A stretch of DNA of 50,852 bases from positions 1-50,852 of the forward strand of contig JADHNY010000016.1 in NCBI GenBank assembly GCA_016779265.1, given 5' to 3'. Below the pieces are notes generated by a model. That model was not told the origin of the DNA. It did not search any database and saw nothing but the letters and a program-made list of their open reading frames with translations. This document shows, piece by piece, positions 25,685 to 33,838 of this stretch. The position numbers and the translations under genes were made by a program. Each line of letters begins with the position of its first letter. Position 1 is the first letter of the stretch. Source of the DNA: Pirellulales bacterium. Lineage in GTDB: Bacteria > Planctomycetota > Planctomycetia > Pirellulales > UBA1268.

Positions 25685-28234
25685 TCACGATGCGAGCGAG
25701 GTGGACGTTTCGACGGCGGAGTCACTGAGCAGGTCGAGCAGTTCGGCTGCCTGGCCGGCAACGTCCACCATCTGTCGTTTCCATCGTTTCAGCGAGTGTG
25801 GCGGGAGACTGTCGTCCTCAAAGCTCTCGATGGAAACCGGAGCGGCATCAGGAATTGCTACGTCCACGATCTCATCCACGACGAGACCGATCGGGCCTGT
25901 TGGGGTGTTGAGCACCACGGCCTGGACGCGGCCGTCTGCAAGCGGCCGTGTCATGCCGCCAAGGAAGTCATCCAGGTCGACGAGCGGCAGGAAACTACCT
26001 GCATGTCGGACAACGGAGCGATCGGTCGTCTGCTCAACGGCGGCTTCGGAAAACCGTTCCAGACGTGAGACGCGACGTGCTGGCAGGGCCACACGGCGGC
26101 CGTGGCGTGAGCGACAGACCACAAGGGGGGCGAGGATTGCTTCATCGACGTTCTCGCTGGCGATGTCGCCGAGCTGGTGGGCGTGATCGTCAGCCTGCCG
26201 GGTCTGTGCGAGTCGCTCAGGAATATCCGCCACTCTGGCGATCCCGCGGAGATCAAGAATCAGAGTGACTCCCCCGTCGCCCATCACGGTCGCACCAGCA
26301 TAGAGCCCGATCGGCGCGACCAACGATCCTGCTGGCTTCACGACAATTGTCGTCAGCCCGGCAGCCTCCGCGGTGCCCGCCGCAGACTGCATGTCATCGA
26401 CAATCACGCCAAACTCATGGTCGTCGACACGGACCCTGACGACGGTGCCGCCGTGACGGGGGTGGCCGTGGGGAGCGGCATCGGTCGGCTCAAGTCCTAA
26501 GAGCGAGGCTAGCGAGACCACCGGGAGAAGTTCTCCGCGGAGTCGAATCACTGGAGCCGTTTCGAGGCCTTCGATCACCGCCCCTCGACGATCGCTGCCA
26601 TCCGTGCCCTTGGTGTTGTCGTTGCCGCGGGCCAGTGGCACCAGTTCGCAGACGGAAGCCTGTGGGATAGCGAGCCGTTGCGGGCCGCAGCGGACGATCA
26701 AAGCAGGGATGATGGCGAGTGTGAGAGGAATCCGCACGCGGATGGTGGTGCCCTCGCCAGGCATGCTGCGGACATCGACTGTGCCGCCGATCGCTTCGAT
26801 GTTGGTCTTCACCACATCCATCCCGACGCCTCTTCCCGAGACGTCGGTGACAGCTGCTGCGGTGGAGAAGCCGGGCTCAAAGATGTACTGCAGTGTCTCC
26901 TCATCGGAGAGCTTGTCGGCTGCAGTAGCATCGATCAGTCCGCGAGAGACCGCCTTGCGGCGAATGGCATCGACAGGAATGCCACGGCCATCATCACGGA
27001 CTTCAACGGTGACTTGGCCGCTCTCATGAAAGGCCCGCAGTGACAGCAGACCCGTCTCGGGCTTGCCTGCTTGGATTCGCTCATGAGGAGGCTCGATCCC
27101 ATGGTCGACCGCATTGCGGACGAGGTGGGTGAGGGGATCCCGGATGTTCTCGATCAAGGTGCGATCGAGTTCCGTTTCCGCACCATCAATCTCGAGCCGA
27201 ACGTCTTTGCCGCACGACACGGAGAGATCGCGGACAACGCGGGGAAACCGACTGAAGACTTGAGCGATCGGCTGCATCCGCGTCTTCATCGCGGTTTCTT
27301 GGAGCGACGAGGTCACCGCATGCACGCGACGAACGGCGTCTTGAACCTGGGGAATCTCTGCCGCAGCCAGCCGTAGCTGGTTGCGGGCAAGCACGAGTTC
27401 ACCCACGAGATCGAGGATGGAGCCGAGGAGCCCGACGTCAACACGGACACTCGACTCTGCGGCAGTCGGCTGGCTTCGCTGGGGGCCTGCGGCGTCTGAT
27501 GATGGAGCCACTTCGGCCGTGGTGACTGGGGGCGGGGTGTTGTCAGAAACGACTGCAGGAGAGGCCGCCGCGGGTTGTTCCGGCGTTGGAGTGACCGCAT
27601 CGGTTTCACACGGCGCGGTGGGCGGTGGCGTTGGCAGTGCGGCAGTGGATTCTGCCGGTGGTGGTGCGAGCGGCGCTTGGGCGTCTGGCTCCGCTGGCTG
27701 AGAGAGTCGCTCAATCTTGACGTCGCTTGCAGATGCCTTGAACTGCTGTGGCGAGACGCGAGGACTGTCATCGCTGGCAGGTAGGCTCTGATCAACAGGA
27801 GGATTTCCTGCCGGCCGCGGCCGGGCCCCCGAGGGGGGAGCGGGTTCCCGGCCTTCTGACATCGCGGCGAGCGCATCGGAGAGTTCACGGAAGTCGGCGG
27901 TGCCTTCGACACCGGTTTCCTCAATGTTTCGCAGGATCGCCCGGACGGCGTCGACCATTGAGAGCAGCGTGCCGGCGATCTCTTCGTTGAGAAGAATCGC
28001 GCCATCGCGAAGTCTGCCGAGCAGGTGTTCACCGCTGTGGGCGAGCGCCCCGAGTTTTGAGAATCCGAAGAAACCGCTTGTGCCTTTGATCGTGTGGACC
28101 GTGCGAAAGATGCTGGCTAACCGATCCGGATCGTCTGGAGTCTCTTCCAACGCGACAAGGTCGCGGTCGAGTTGATCGAGGTTCTCGCTCGATTCAACGA
28201 GGAACTCCTGTACAAACTCCTGGTTGTCCATCAT
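25685..28234 (-). CDS. cheA: Chemotaxis histidine kinase CheA with two CheW-like domains
   Basis: An 849-residue kinase. HPt domain at 1-105 with phosphoacceptor His47 in VHTIKG; a Pro/Ala-rich linker (~125-265) replaces a P2 docking domain. Dimerisation lies at ~265-330, and the ATPase has HLVRNAVDHGIEPPHER, DDGRGIPVDA and GRGVGMDVV. A first CheW-like domain (about 540-680) is followed by a second (about 710-845). The start at 28234 has GGGAG 5 nt upstream and overlaps a leader ORF stop as ATGA; 29 more codons are open upstream but lack suitable SD spacing. The missing P2 and missing free CheY agree with each other. Confidence 0.94.
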   Translation of the reverse strand: MMDNQEFVQEFLVESSENLDQLDRDLVALEETPDDPDRLASIFRTVHTIKGTSGFFGFSKLGALAHSGEHLLGRLRDGAILLNEEIAGTLLSMVDAVRAILRNIEETGVEGTADFRELSDALAAMSEGREPAPPSGARPRPAGNPPVDQSLPASDDSPRVSPQQFKASASDVKIERLSQPAEPDAQAPLAPPPAESTAALPTPPPTAPCETDAVTPTPEQPAAASPAVVSDNTPPPVTTAEVAPSSDAAGPQRSQPTAAESSVRVDVGLLGSILDLVGELVLARNQLRLAAAEIPQVQDAVRRVHAVTSSLQETAMKTRMQPIAQVFSRFPRVVRDLSVSCGKDVRLEIDGAETELDRTLIENIRDPLTHLVRNAVDHGIEPPHERIQAGKPETGLLSLRAFHESGQVTVEVRDDGRGIPVDAIRRKAVSRGLIDATAADKLSDEETLQYIFEPGFSTAAAVTDVSGRGVGMDVVKTNIEAIGGTVDVRSMPGEGTTIRVRIPLTLAIIPALIVRCGPQRLAIPQASVCELVPLARGNDNTKGTDGSDRRGAVIEGLETAPVIRLRGELLPVVSLASLLGLEPTDAAPHGHPRHGGTVVRVRVDDHEFGVIVDDMQSAAGTAEAAGLTTIVVKPAGSLVAPIGLYAGATVMGDGGVTLILDLRGIARVADIPERLAQTRQADDHAHQLGDIASENVDEAILAPLVVCRSRHGRRVALPARRVSRLERFSEAAVEQTTDRSVVRHAGSFLPLVDLDDFLGGMTRPLADGRVQAVVLNTPTGPIGLVVDEIVDVAIPDAAPVSIESFEDDSLPPHSLKRWKRQMVDVAGQAAELLDLLSDSAVETSTSLAS

Positions 28235-28317
28235 CCAAGCTCCCGCGTTGCCGCTCGGTGAGGATTCCCGCGGCAGGGCATGTGGCCTCCTCGCCTCCAC
28301 CCGCAAACTCTTCGCAA
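28231..28317 (-). CDS. Possible 28-residue leader ORF coupled to cheA
   Basis: A near-perfect Shine-Dalgarno AAGGAGGT (28329-28322) lies ahead of TTG 28317, with 5 nt between GGAGG and TTG. The frame encodes 28 mostly basic residues and ends in a TGA that overlaps the cheA ATG as ATGA. The same strong site abuts ATG 28321 of the cheA frame with almost no spacing, so it does not suit that start. This could be a short coupled leader peptide or the relic of a longer cheA N terminus. There is no direct evidence of translation. Confidence 0.3.
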   Translation of the reverse strand: MRRVCGWRRGGHMPCRGNPHRAATRELG

Positions 28318-28461
28318 GCATACCTCCTTAACGTGCACGGGGTCGGCGGTTGAACGGCTGTCTGTCAGGCTGGTTTTCACAGCGCGTTGGTCGGCACCGG
28401 GATGGCTGGTAGGCTCAAAAACTTGAACCCCTGCCACCTTCGTTTTGGAGAGAAATCACCA

Positions 28462-29046
28462 ATGGTTCGCACGCCCAGCACCATGCTGCCTCTCGGCACT
28501 CACGCTGCAGATTTTTCGTTGCTGGACGTCAGTGGCCGAACCATGAACTGGAAGGACGTGGCTGGGGAGCACGGCACGGTGGTGATGTTTATCTGCAACC
28601 ACTGTCCGTTTGTGAAGCATGTCGCCGACGAGCTTGCCCGCCTCGGACACGAGTACATGCCACGGGGAATCGGGCTCGTCGCGATCAGCTCGAACGACGT
28701 GTCCACGCATCCAGCTGACTCTCCGGAGCAGATGGTGCATGAGGCAGAGCAGCGGGGGTATCCCTTCCCGTATCTCTACGATGAGACGCAGGAGGTGGCC
28801 AAGGAATATCGCGCTGCCTGCACGCCGGACTTTTATCTGTTCGATCGAGACGCGAAACTGGTCTATCGCGGCCAGCTTGATGACAGCCGTCCGGACAGTG
28901 GGATACCGGTGACCGCTCGGGACCTACGGGGGGCAATCGATGCAGTCCTCGCCGGTACGTCGGTTGCCGCAGAGCAGACGCCGAGCATCGGATGCAACAT
29001 CAAATGGAAGGCGGGCAGCGAGCCTGACTACTTCCCGGTCGGCTAA
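28462..29046 (+). CDS. Thioredoxin/AhpC-TSA family protein
   Basis: A 194-residue thioredoxin-fold protein. GTHAADFSLLDVSGRTMNW opens the domain and FICNHCPFVKHV near 42-53 has a CxxC active site. CTPDFYLFDRDAKLVYRGQL holds the cis-Pro region and PSIGCNIKWKAG is near the C terminus. No signal peptide is seen, so it is probably cytoplasmic. ATG 28462 has GGAGAG ~10 nt upstream. It is divergent from cheA with a 227-nt shared upstream region. It is likely a thiol reductase or peroxiredoxin-like protein; the partner is unknown. Confidence 0.85.
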   Translation: MVRTPSTMLPLGTHAADFSLLDVSGRTMNWKDVAGEHGTVVMFICNHCPFVKHVADELARLGHEYMPRGIGLVAISSNDVSTHPADSPEQMVHEAEQRGYPFPYLYDETQEVAKEYRAACTPDFYLFDRDAKLVYRGQLDDSRPDSGIPVTARDLRGAIDAVLAGTSVAAEQTPSIGCNIKWKAGSEPDYFPVG

Positions 29047-29053
29047 AGTGCCC

Positions 29054-29095
29054 GCCGGCAGGTTGAGGTTCCAAGGCAGTGAAGACCTTGCCGGC
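29054..29095. terminator. Weak dyad between convergent genes
   Basis: GCCGGCAGG (29054-29062) and CCTTGCCGGC (29086-29095) can pair with one bulge over a 23-nt loop between the thioredoxin-like gene and csrA2, whose stops face each other. There is no strong T run on either strand. It may be a bidirectional terminator, but the evidence is thin. Confidence 0.25.
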
Positions 29096-29175
29096 ATGTT
29101 TCCCAACAGGCGGTGTTTGGCAGAGGGGCCCGCTTTGAAACTCTCGAGTCTAACTAGGAAACTGCTTGGGGCTCG

Positions 29176-29448
29176 TTAGCTGCGGCCGGGTTCTCCGGCG
29201 TTGCCGGCATTCGGCACAGGCCCGCGGCCAGCGAGTTTGCCGATCTCCTGGGTTTCCCCTGGTTCAAGCCGACTGGCTCGGAGATTCTCACGCTGGATCG
29301 CCTCGTACACCTCCTGCCGATGCACCGGAACTTCCGCGGGCGCGTTAATACCCAGCCGGACCTTATCTCCCCGGATGTCAACAATCGTGACAACAATGTT
29401 GTCGCCAATCATGATGCTTTCGTCGCGTTGTCTGGAGAGTACGAGCAT
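29176..29448 (-). CDS. csrA: CsrA translational regulator, FliW-linked copy
   Basis: A 90-residue CsrA. MLVLSRQRDESIMIGD at the N terminus, IRGDKVRLGI in the middle and VHRQEVYEAI with Arg44 are all canonical. AGGAAGG lies ~10 nt before ATG 29448; an upstream in-frame extension of 24 codons is rejected. It lies 64 nt after fliW on the same strand. In Bacillus and Campylobacter the FliW-CsrA pair couples flagellin level to flagellin translation, and the gene pairing argues for the same logic here. The tail is moderate (about 35 residues) compared with csrA1. Confidence 0.95.
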   Translation of the reverse strand: MLVLSRQRDESIMIGDNIVVTIVDIRGDKVRLGINAPAEVPVHRQEVYEAIQRENLRASRLEPGETQEIGKLAGRGPVPNAGNAGEPGRS

Positions 29449-29512
29449 CGGTGGTTCCTTCCTGACCTTTCCTGGCAGCGGCACGCCGGTAAAACCGAGC
29501 GACCACTCCGTA

Positions 29513-29953
29513 TTATGCACTCTTTTTTAGGGGTGATCGGTGACCAACAAGCTCATATCGCATCGGAAGGTCGCCACTCGCAACGACTTGACGGCCTGTA
29601 CGGGCTTCAACGTTGATAACGATTGGTGCTTTCAGATTGAGCGTGAGGCTGCCGTTGTGTTGGGCGACAACGACGAGCAGCTGGGCATCTTTCAGGTTCC
29701 GCATTGCCAGCGGTGTCAGCTCACTCCGCGGAATCCTCACCTGGTAGTCCGGGACAAATCGCCGCGGACTCACAACTGCCAAGGCGACGTCACTCCGCGA
29801 TGTCGATTGCAGCCAGCCGAGGGCATCGTTGCCGGCGTCGGCAAGCAGGGCCCAGCGTTGGCAGTCTTCCAGCCCGGGCAGTCCGCTGGCAAAATGCAGG
29901 AGGTCTCCCGTTTCGATGTCGATGCGGCCGAACCGCGTGGTGTTGATTCGCAT
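29513..29953 (-). CDS. fliW: Flagellar assembly factor FliW
   Basis: A 146-residue FliW. MRINTTRFGRIDIETGDLLHF opens the protein, GLPGLEDCQRWALL follows near 26, and LKAPIVINVEARTGRQVV near 110 is the conserved core. FliW binds flagellin and, when free, binds and inhibits CsrA. ATG 29953 has GGAG ~11 nt upstream; a GTG at 29965 is in frame but overlaps the ribosome site. No flagellin gene lies in the window, but the presence of FliW implies a flagellated stage. Confidence 0.95.
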   Translation of the reverse strand: MRINTTRFGRIDIETGDLLHFASGLPGLEDCQRWALLADAGNDALGWLQSTSRSDVALAVVSPRRFVPDYQVRIPRSELTPLAMRNLKDAQLLVVVAQHNGSLTLNLKAPIVINVEARTGRQVVASGDLPMRYELVGHRSPLKKSA

Positions 29954-30072
29954 GGGTCGTGGCACTCCTTTGCCGGGTCTCCCTCACCGGTTCTTGCAGA
30001 GAAGCATTCTCTGGTGTCAAACCGGTGTCCCTTCGAACTTCTTCGGAAGAACGGCGACAGATATCCTTAACG

Positions 30073-30090
30073 GTGGAACGGTCGTTCCAC
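30073..30090. promoter_or_regulatory. Perfect 18-bp palindrome between fliW and a lipoprotein gene
   Basis: GTGGAACGGTCGTTCCAC is a perfect inverted repeat (8-bp arms, 2-bp centre). It lies in the divergent 169-nt region, 119 nt from the fliW start and 32 nt before the lipoprotein start. The size and symmetry suit a dimeric repressor or activator site. No T run follows it. The bound regulator cannot be named. Confidence 0.5.
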
Positions 30091-30122
30091 ACATAACCTG
30101 ATCGGATCACTCGGAGGTTCTC

Positions 30123-30515
30123 GTGGAGCGAAAACGATTGGTGAATCGAGCGAATGTCCATCATGGTTTCCGGTCGCGCCGAGACTTCCGGTTGCGCGGG
30201 CCTTTCCGAACGCGGGCAGGCTTTGGCCTCGTCGTTGCCATGCTCTGCCTGAGCTTTGCGTCGTGCGCCGACTACGAGTCTGCGTATGAGCAGAGCGTGC
30301 AGAACTATGTCAACGGGCAGGCGAAAGCTGCTGCAGCCGGAAGCAGTGACGCTGCTGAACAGGCGGCCCCGGCCGAGGGTGGCAGTAGCGAGTCACCGAA
30401 CTCGTACGGCAGTGGATCTGCACCGAACGGTGGATCCTCTGCTGGCGGTAGTTCACCCGAAGGTTTTCAGACCATTGGCTCTGGGGCCAGCGGCGTGATT
30501 TTGCCTGGAGGTTGA
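30123..30515 (+). CDS. Probable lipoprotein, low-complexity
   Basis: A 130-residue protein of unknown function. An Arg-rich N terminus is followed by the hydrophobic stretch GFGLVVAMLCLSFASC ending in a lipobox-like LSFASC (Cys near residue 48), so export and lipidation are likely. The mature part begins ADYESAYEQSVQNYVNG and then becomes Ala/Gly/Ser-rich without a fold signature. The GTG start at 30123 gives a long n-region; a shorter start closer to the hydrophobic core is possible. It stands alone, downstream of a perfect palindrome. Confidence 0.55.
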   Translation: MERKRLVNRANVHHGFRSRRDFRLRGPFRTRAGFGLVVAMLCLSFASCADYESAYEQSVQNYVNGQAKAAAAGSSDAAEQAAPAEGGSSESPNSYGSGSAPNGGSSAGGSSPEGFQTIGSGASGVILPGG

Positions 30516-30606
30516 TGATGAGTGCGTGCGGTCAGCGACCGGGCTCACAGTCACGCATGTCTTGCTGCGGTGCCTGCTGGCACGGTGTTGACTGCAAAGT
30601 GTGCGT

Positions 30607-31737
30607 TTACTGCCACATTGGCTGAGCCTGCCAGGCAGCAAGAGGCGCGAGCAGCATCACAGGAAGCCAGGCTCCGAGAGACGGGCTGATGACATAACTG
30701 GTGGCCAACGCGTGACACCCGAGCGTCGTCAGGAGAAACACGGCTGTCAGCACAACGGACAGGCCGACTGCCACAAATACACCTTTCCGGCTCGGGCCCA
30801 CTACCAGAGGGAGCCCAAGAATCGCGAGGGAGAGGTCGAGCACAGGCTGCACGATACGGGCGTGTACGCGGAGTGGAACATCTGCGGTCACGCCGATCGC
30901 CGGATTGCCAATAGCGCGGACCAGGTCGGGTGTTGAGGAATAGAGACTCCAGGTGCTCGAGCCGACGAGTTGTTCAAAGCTCACGTCGCTGGCGACGAAA
31001 CAGCTGCCCGGGGCGAGCCAATCAGCCTCCTGCTTGGTGTGAATCACCGTTACGCCGCCGAGAGTGAGACCGGGCATCGCGTCGATGGAAGCCGGTTCAC
31101 TGACGCCTCTGAGTAGATAACCTGCGGGGTGCGAGGCGTCACCAGGGAGCCAGGCCGCCTCGGCTGCATCGATCTGCGCTGCGAAGCCGGCCATGGATGG
31201 TGGAAGGAGAAGGCTCGGCTGCTGAATCAGGTGCGTGCTTCGCTGCCAACGCTGACCGCGATAGAGGATCTCGGTGCGATGGTCGTAGCGGGCTTCAAAC
31301 TGCTGCCAGGCATCGCCCGAAAGGTCTTGTGCGTTTCCAGCCAAGGCATCGCGAATCTGTGGAAGGACGAGTTCGCGATTGGTGGCGGCGACAATGGCCA
31401 CCATGCCTGCAAACACGATTGCGGGCCGAGCAATCCGCCAACGGGTCACTCCCGCTGCCAGGAGTGCGGTCAACTCGTTGTGTCGCTCCAGCCATGAGAG
31501 GGCAAACATCGCGCTCGCTAAGGCGATCACGCCACTGGTCGCATCGAAGAACGAGATCAGCCGAAAGCCGTAGTAACGCCCCAAAACTCTCCAGAGACCA
31601 CCGGCTTCATCGGCGTGGGCGATGAACTCTTCGATGTTGTTAAATGCGTCGACAACGAACGTCAACCCTGCGAGACTGACGAAGACGATCAGAAAGGAGT
31701 TCGCCTGTGCTCTGGTGATGTAGCGGTCGATGAGCAT
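30607..31737 (-). CDS. LptF/LptG-family (YjgP/YjgQ) permease
   Basis: A 376-residue inner-membrane protein of the LPS-export permease family. It shows three N-terminal membrane helices (about 12-32, 60-82, 100-120), a large soluble periplasmic domain (about 125-270) and three C-terminal helices (about 285-370). ALSWLERHNELTALLAAGVT near 85 matches the conserved cytoplasmic turn. The start at 31737 fits the family N terminus (IDRYITR); an open frame upstream to 32088 antisense to comF is rejected. LptF/G work with LptB to extract LPS. No lptB is near. It is divergent from comF. Confidence 0.88.
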   Translation of the reverse strand: MLIDRYITRAQANSFLIVFVSLAGLTFVVDAFNNIEEFIAHADEAGGLWRVLGRYYGFRLISFFDATSGVIALASAMFALSWLERHNELTALLAAGVTRWRIARPAIVFAGMVAIVAATNRELVLPQIRDALAGNAQDLSGDAWQQFEARYDHRTEILYRGQRWQRSTHLIQQPSLLLPPSMAGFAAQIDAAEAAWLPGDASHPAGYLLRGVSEPASIDAMPGLTLGGVTVIHTKQEADWLAPGSCFVASDVSFEQLVGSSTWSLYSSTPDLVRAIGNPAIGVTADVPLRVHARIVQPVLDLSLAILGLPLVVGPSRKGVFVAVGLSVVLTAVFLLTTLGCHALATSYVISPSLGAWLPVMLLAPLAAWQAQPMWQ

Positions 31738-31914
31738 CGCGGCATCTCGGAGCTGCCCGTCGAAGAGCTGCTGGGATGGGAGGCAGCCTGGGCCTCGCGA
31801 TGTCGTACTGACACCAACGGGCATGGTCAGGAAGGACGGAGACGATAGAGGGCACTGGGCGAGAAGGTCAACCGATCTTCGGAGGTCCGTGGGAGCTGGG
31901 AGGAGTTCATTGGA

Positions 31915-32706
31915 ATGAAGCGATTCCGGAGTCTCTCCCGAGCCACTGTAAATCTCCTGTTCCCACCGGAATGCCTGCTCTGCCAGCGGAGCCTCCTGGT
32001 CGCGGAGGCGGAGCAGCGGTGTGATGGAGCCAGCGATTTCTGCGCCGCCTGCCTCGCAGGACTGCTCGCTGACCTGCCGCGGTGTCATCGTTGCGGGGCG
32101 TCTGTGGATGTTCCCGACGCGGTCGGGCAGACGGTGGGAGAGCGACCGTCAGGGTGTCGTCAGTGTCAGGAAGCCGTGCCGGCATGGCGCGGAGTGGTGG
32201 TGTTGTCAGCCTATGGCGAGAGCGTTCGCGATGCGGTGTTGCGAGCGAAGCGACCGGCTGGTGAGCCGCTAGCGATGGCGTTGGGGAGTCGCCTCGGTCG
32301 TCGTGTTGAGGAGCACCGAGAGGCCGTCCGGGTGGATGTTGTTGTGCCGGTGCCGATGCACTGGCGACGACGGGCCGTTCGCGGCACCAGTGCCGCTGTG
32401 CTGCTTGCTGCCGCGGTTGCCAGCACGCTTCGACTTCCGTCACGGAGGTGGCTGAGGCGTGTGCGAGCAACTCCCGTGCAGAACTCGCTACCTCCCGAAC
32501 AACGCCACCAGAATGTGCAGTCTGCCTTTCGTGCCGGCCGCCAGGTTCGGGGGCGACGTGTCCTGCTGGTCGACGACGTGATCACGACGGGGGCAACGGC
32601 AGCGGCCTGCTCCAGAGCACTGCTCGCCGCTGGCGCCCAGGACGTGTATGTTGCAGCAGTTGCAAAAGCGGATCGCTCAGCCCCGCTCGCCTGCGACGGC
32701 CCATGA
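31915..32706 (+). CDS. comF: ComF-family phosphoribosyltransferase-like protein
   Basis: A 263-residue protein. Paired CxxC motifs at the N terminus (CLLC, CAAC, CHRC, CRQC, residues ~20-90) form a probable double zinc ribbon. The C-terminal phosphoribosyltransferase domain has VVVPVPMHWRRRAVRG and the PRPP loop VLLVDDVITTGAT near 221. ComF proteins act in DNA uptake in competent bacteria, though their reaction is unproven. GGAGG lies upstream of ATG 31915. The gap to hemC is 54 nt, same strand. Confidence 0.9.
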   Translation: MKRFRSLSRATVNLLFPPECLLCQRSLLVAEAEQRCDGASDFCAACLAGLLADLPRCHRCGASVDVPDAVGQTVGERPSGCRQCQEAVPAWRGVVVLSAYGESVRDAVLRAKRPAGEPLAMALGSRLGRRVEEHREAVRVDVVVPVPMHWRRRAVRGTSAAVLLAAAVASTLRLPSRRWLRRVRATPVQNSLPPEQRHQNVQSAFRAGRQVRGRRVLLVDDVITTGATAAACSRALLAAGAQDVYVAAVAKADRSAPLACDGP

Positions 32707-32760
32707 TTGCTGGCAGCTTCAGCTGCCTTTGACGTCTTTGCCTTCAGCCTTCCGGTATCC

Positions 32761-33729
32761 ATGCCTGCCATCGTTCTCGGCACTCGCGGTAGCCTGCTCG
32801 CTCGCACGCAGACAGGACATGTCGCTGATCAACTCCGTGCGGTTGGCTGCGATGTGACTATCGAAGTCGTGCAGACGACGGGCGACGTAAAAAGAGATGC
32901 ACCGATCGCGAGCCTGGGAAGAGAGGGCGTGTTTGTCCACGAGCTGGAGCGAGCCTTGAAAGAGGGTCGGGTCAATGCAGCTGTGCACAGCTGCAAAGAC
33001 CTGCCGACCTCTGACACGGAGGGGCTGACGGTCGTGGCGATTCCACAGCGGGTGACTCCCTTCGACATGCTGGTCACTGCCGGCAGCGTTCCGCTTGCGG
33101 ACCTGCCCGCCGGCGCGGTGATCGGCACCTCGAGCATTCGCCGTGCGACCCAGCTGAAGAAACTGCGGCCCGACCTCGAGACCGCACCCCTGCGGGGAAA
33201 TATCGACACCAGGCTCCAGCGGGTTACATCGGGCGACTACGCCGGCATCATCCTGGCAGCCGCAGGCCTCGAACGAGTTGGATTGGCGGATCGAGGAGCG
33301 GAACTTCTGGAGCCCCCCCGGTTTTGGCCGGCAATCGCCCAGGGGGCTCTCGCGATTCAGATTCGGGCCGACGACGAGCCGCTACGAGAAGCATTGGCAC
33401 TGATCGACGATGCCCATTCGCATCGAGCTATCCAGGCGGAGCGAGCCTGCCTTGCCGCGCTGGCGGGTGGGTGTCTCGCTCCAATTGGAGGCTACGCACG
33501 GGAGAAAGGCAACAAGTTGGAACTTACTGCCTGCGTGCTGGAGAATACCCCCACGGGAGTAGAGCGGATCGACGTGACGCGTTCGGTGTCGGTGGAAGCG
33601 GCCGATGCTGAGCATGCGATGCAGGCTGCCGCAGAGCTTGGCCAACAGGTTGCGGATGAACTGCGACAGGCTGGTGCAGACGCGATGCTCGAGCGGATGC
33701 GAAAGTTGCAGGGGGAGCGTTCGGGGTAG
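32761..33729 (+). CDS. hemC: Porphobilinogen deaminase (hydroxymethylbilane synthase)
   Basis: A 322-residue enzyme that joins four porphobilinogens to hydroxymethylbilane in heme synthesis. It begins with IVLGTRGSLLARTQ. The catalytic Asp80 is in HSCKDLPT, substrate-binding arginines are in GTSSIRRATQL and PLRGNIDTRL, and Cys238 in LAGGCLAPIGGYA holds the dipyrromethane cofactor. Start ATG 32761; a TTG at 32707 is in frame but would overlap the comF end. The shared heme pathway with hemH (2827) is notable, but the two are far apart. Confidence 0.97.
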   Translation: MPAIVLGTRGSLLARTQTGHVADQLRAVGCDVTIEVVQTTGDVKRDAPIASLGREGVFVHELERALKEGRVNAAVHSCKDLPTSDTEGLTVVAIPQRVTPFDMLVTAGSVPLADLPAGAVIGTSSIRRATQLKKLRPDLETAPLRGNIDTRLQRVTSGDYAGIILAAAGLERVGLADRGAELLEPPRFWPAIAQGALAIQIRADDEPLREALALIDDAHSHRAIQAERACLAALAGGCLAPIGGYAREKGNKLELTACVLENTPTGVERIDVTRSVSVEAADAEHAMQAAAELGQQVADELRQAGADAMLERMRKLQGERSG

Positions 33730-33773
33730 AGCCTCGAAACGTTCGGGGGCGAAACGTGGGCCTGCCTTTCTCG

Positions 33774-33801
33774 TTCAAGTTTATTGAAGTAGGATTAATA
33801 C
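33774..33801 (+). promoter_or_regulatory. Possible promoter of the NarL-type regulator
   Basis: TAATAC (33796-33801), within the A/T-rich GGATTAATACTC, lies 38 nt before the regulator start, with TTCAAG (33774-33779) 16 nt upstream. The -35 match is poor. The region is clearly more A/T-rich than its surroundings. A small dyad, TTCAA/TTGAA, overlaps it. Confidence 0.3.
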
Positions 33802-33838
33802 TCACCGCGCAGGATTCCGCACCACAGAAGGGGCACGT

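Noticed and set aside
30516-30606. Terminator between the lipoprotein and permease genes
   Set aside because: Only a 5-bp stem (GTGCC/GGCAC) without a T run is present.
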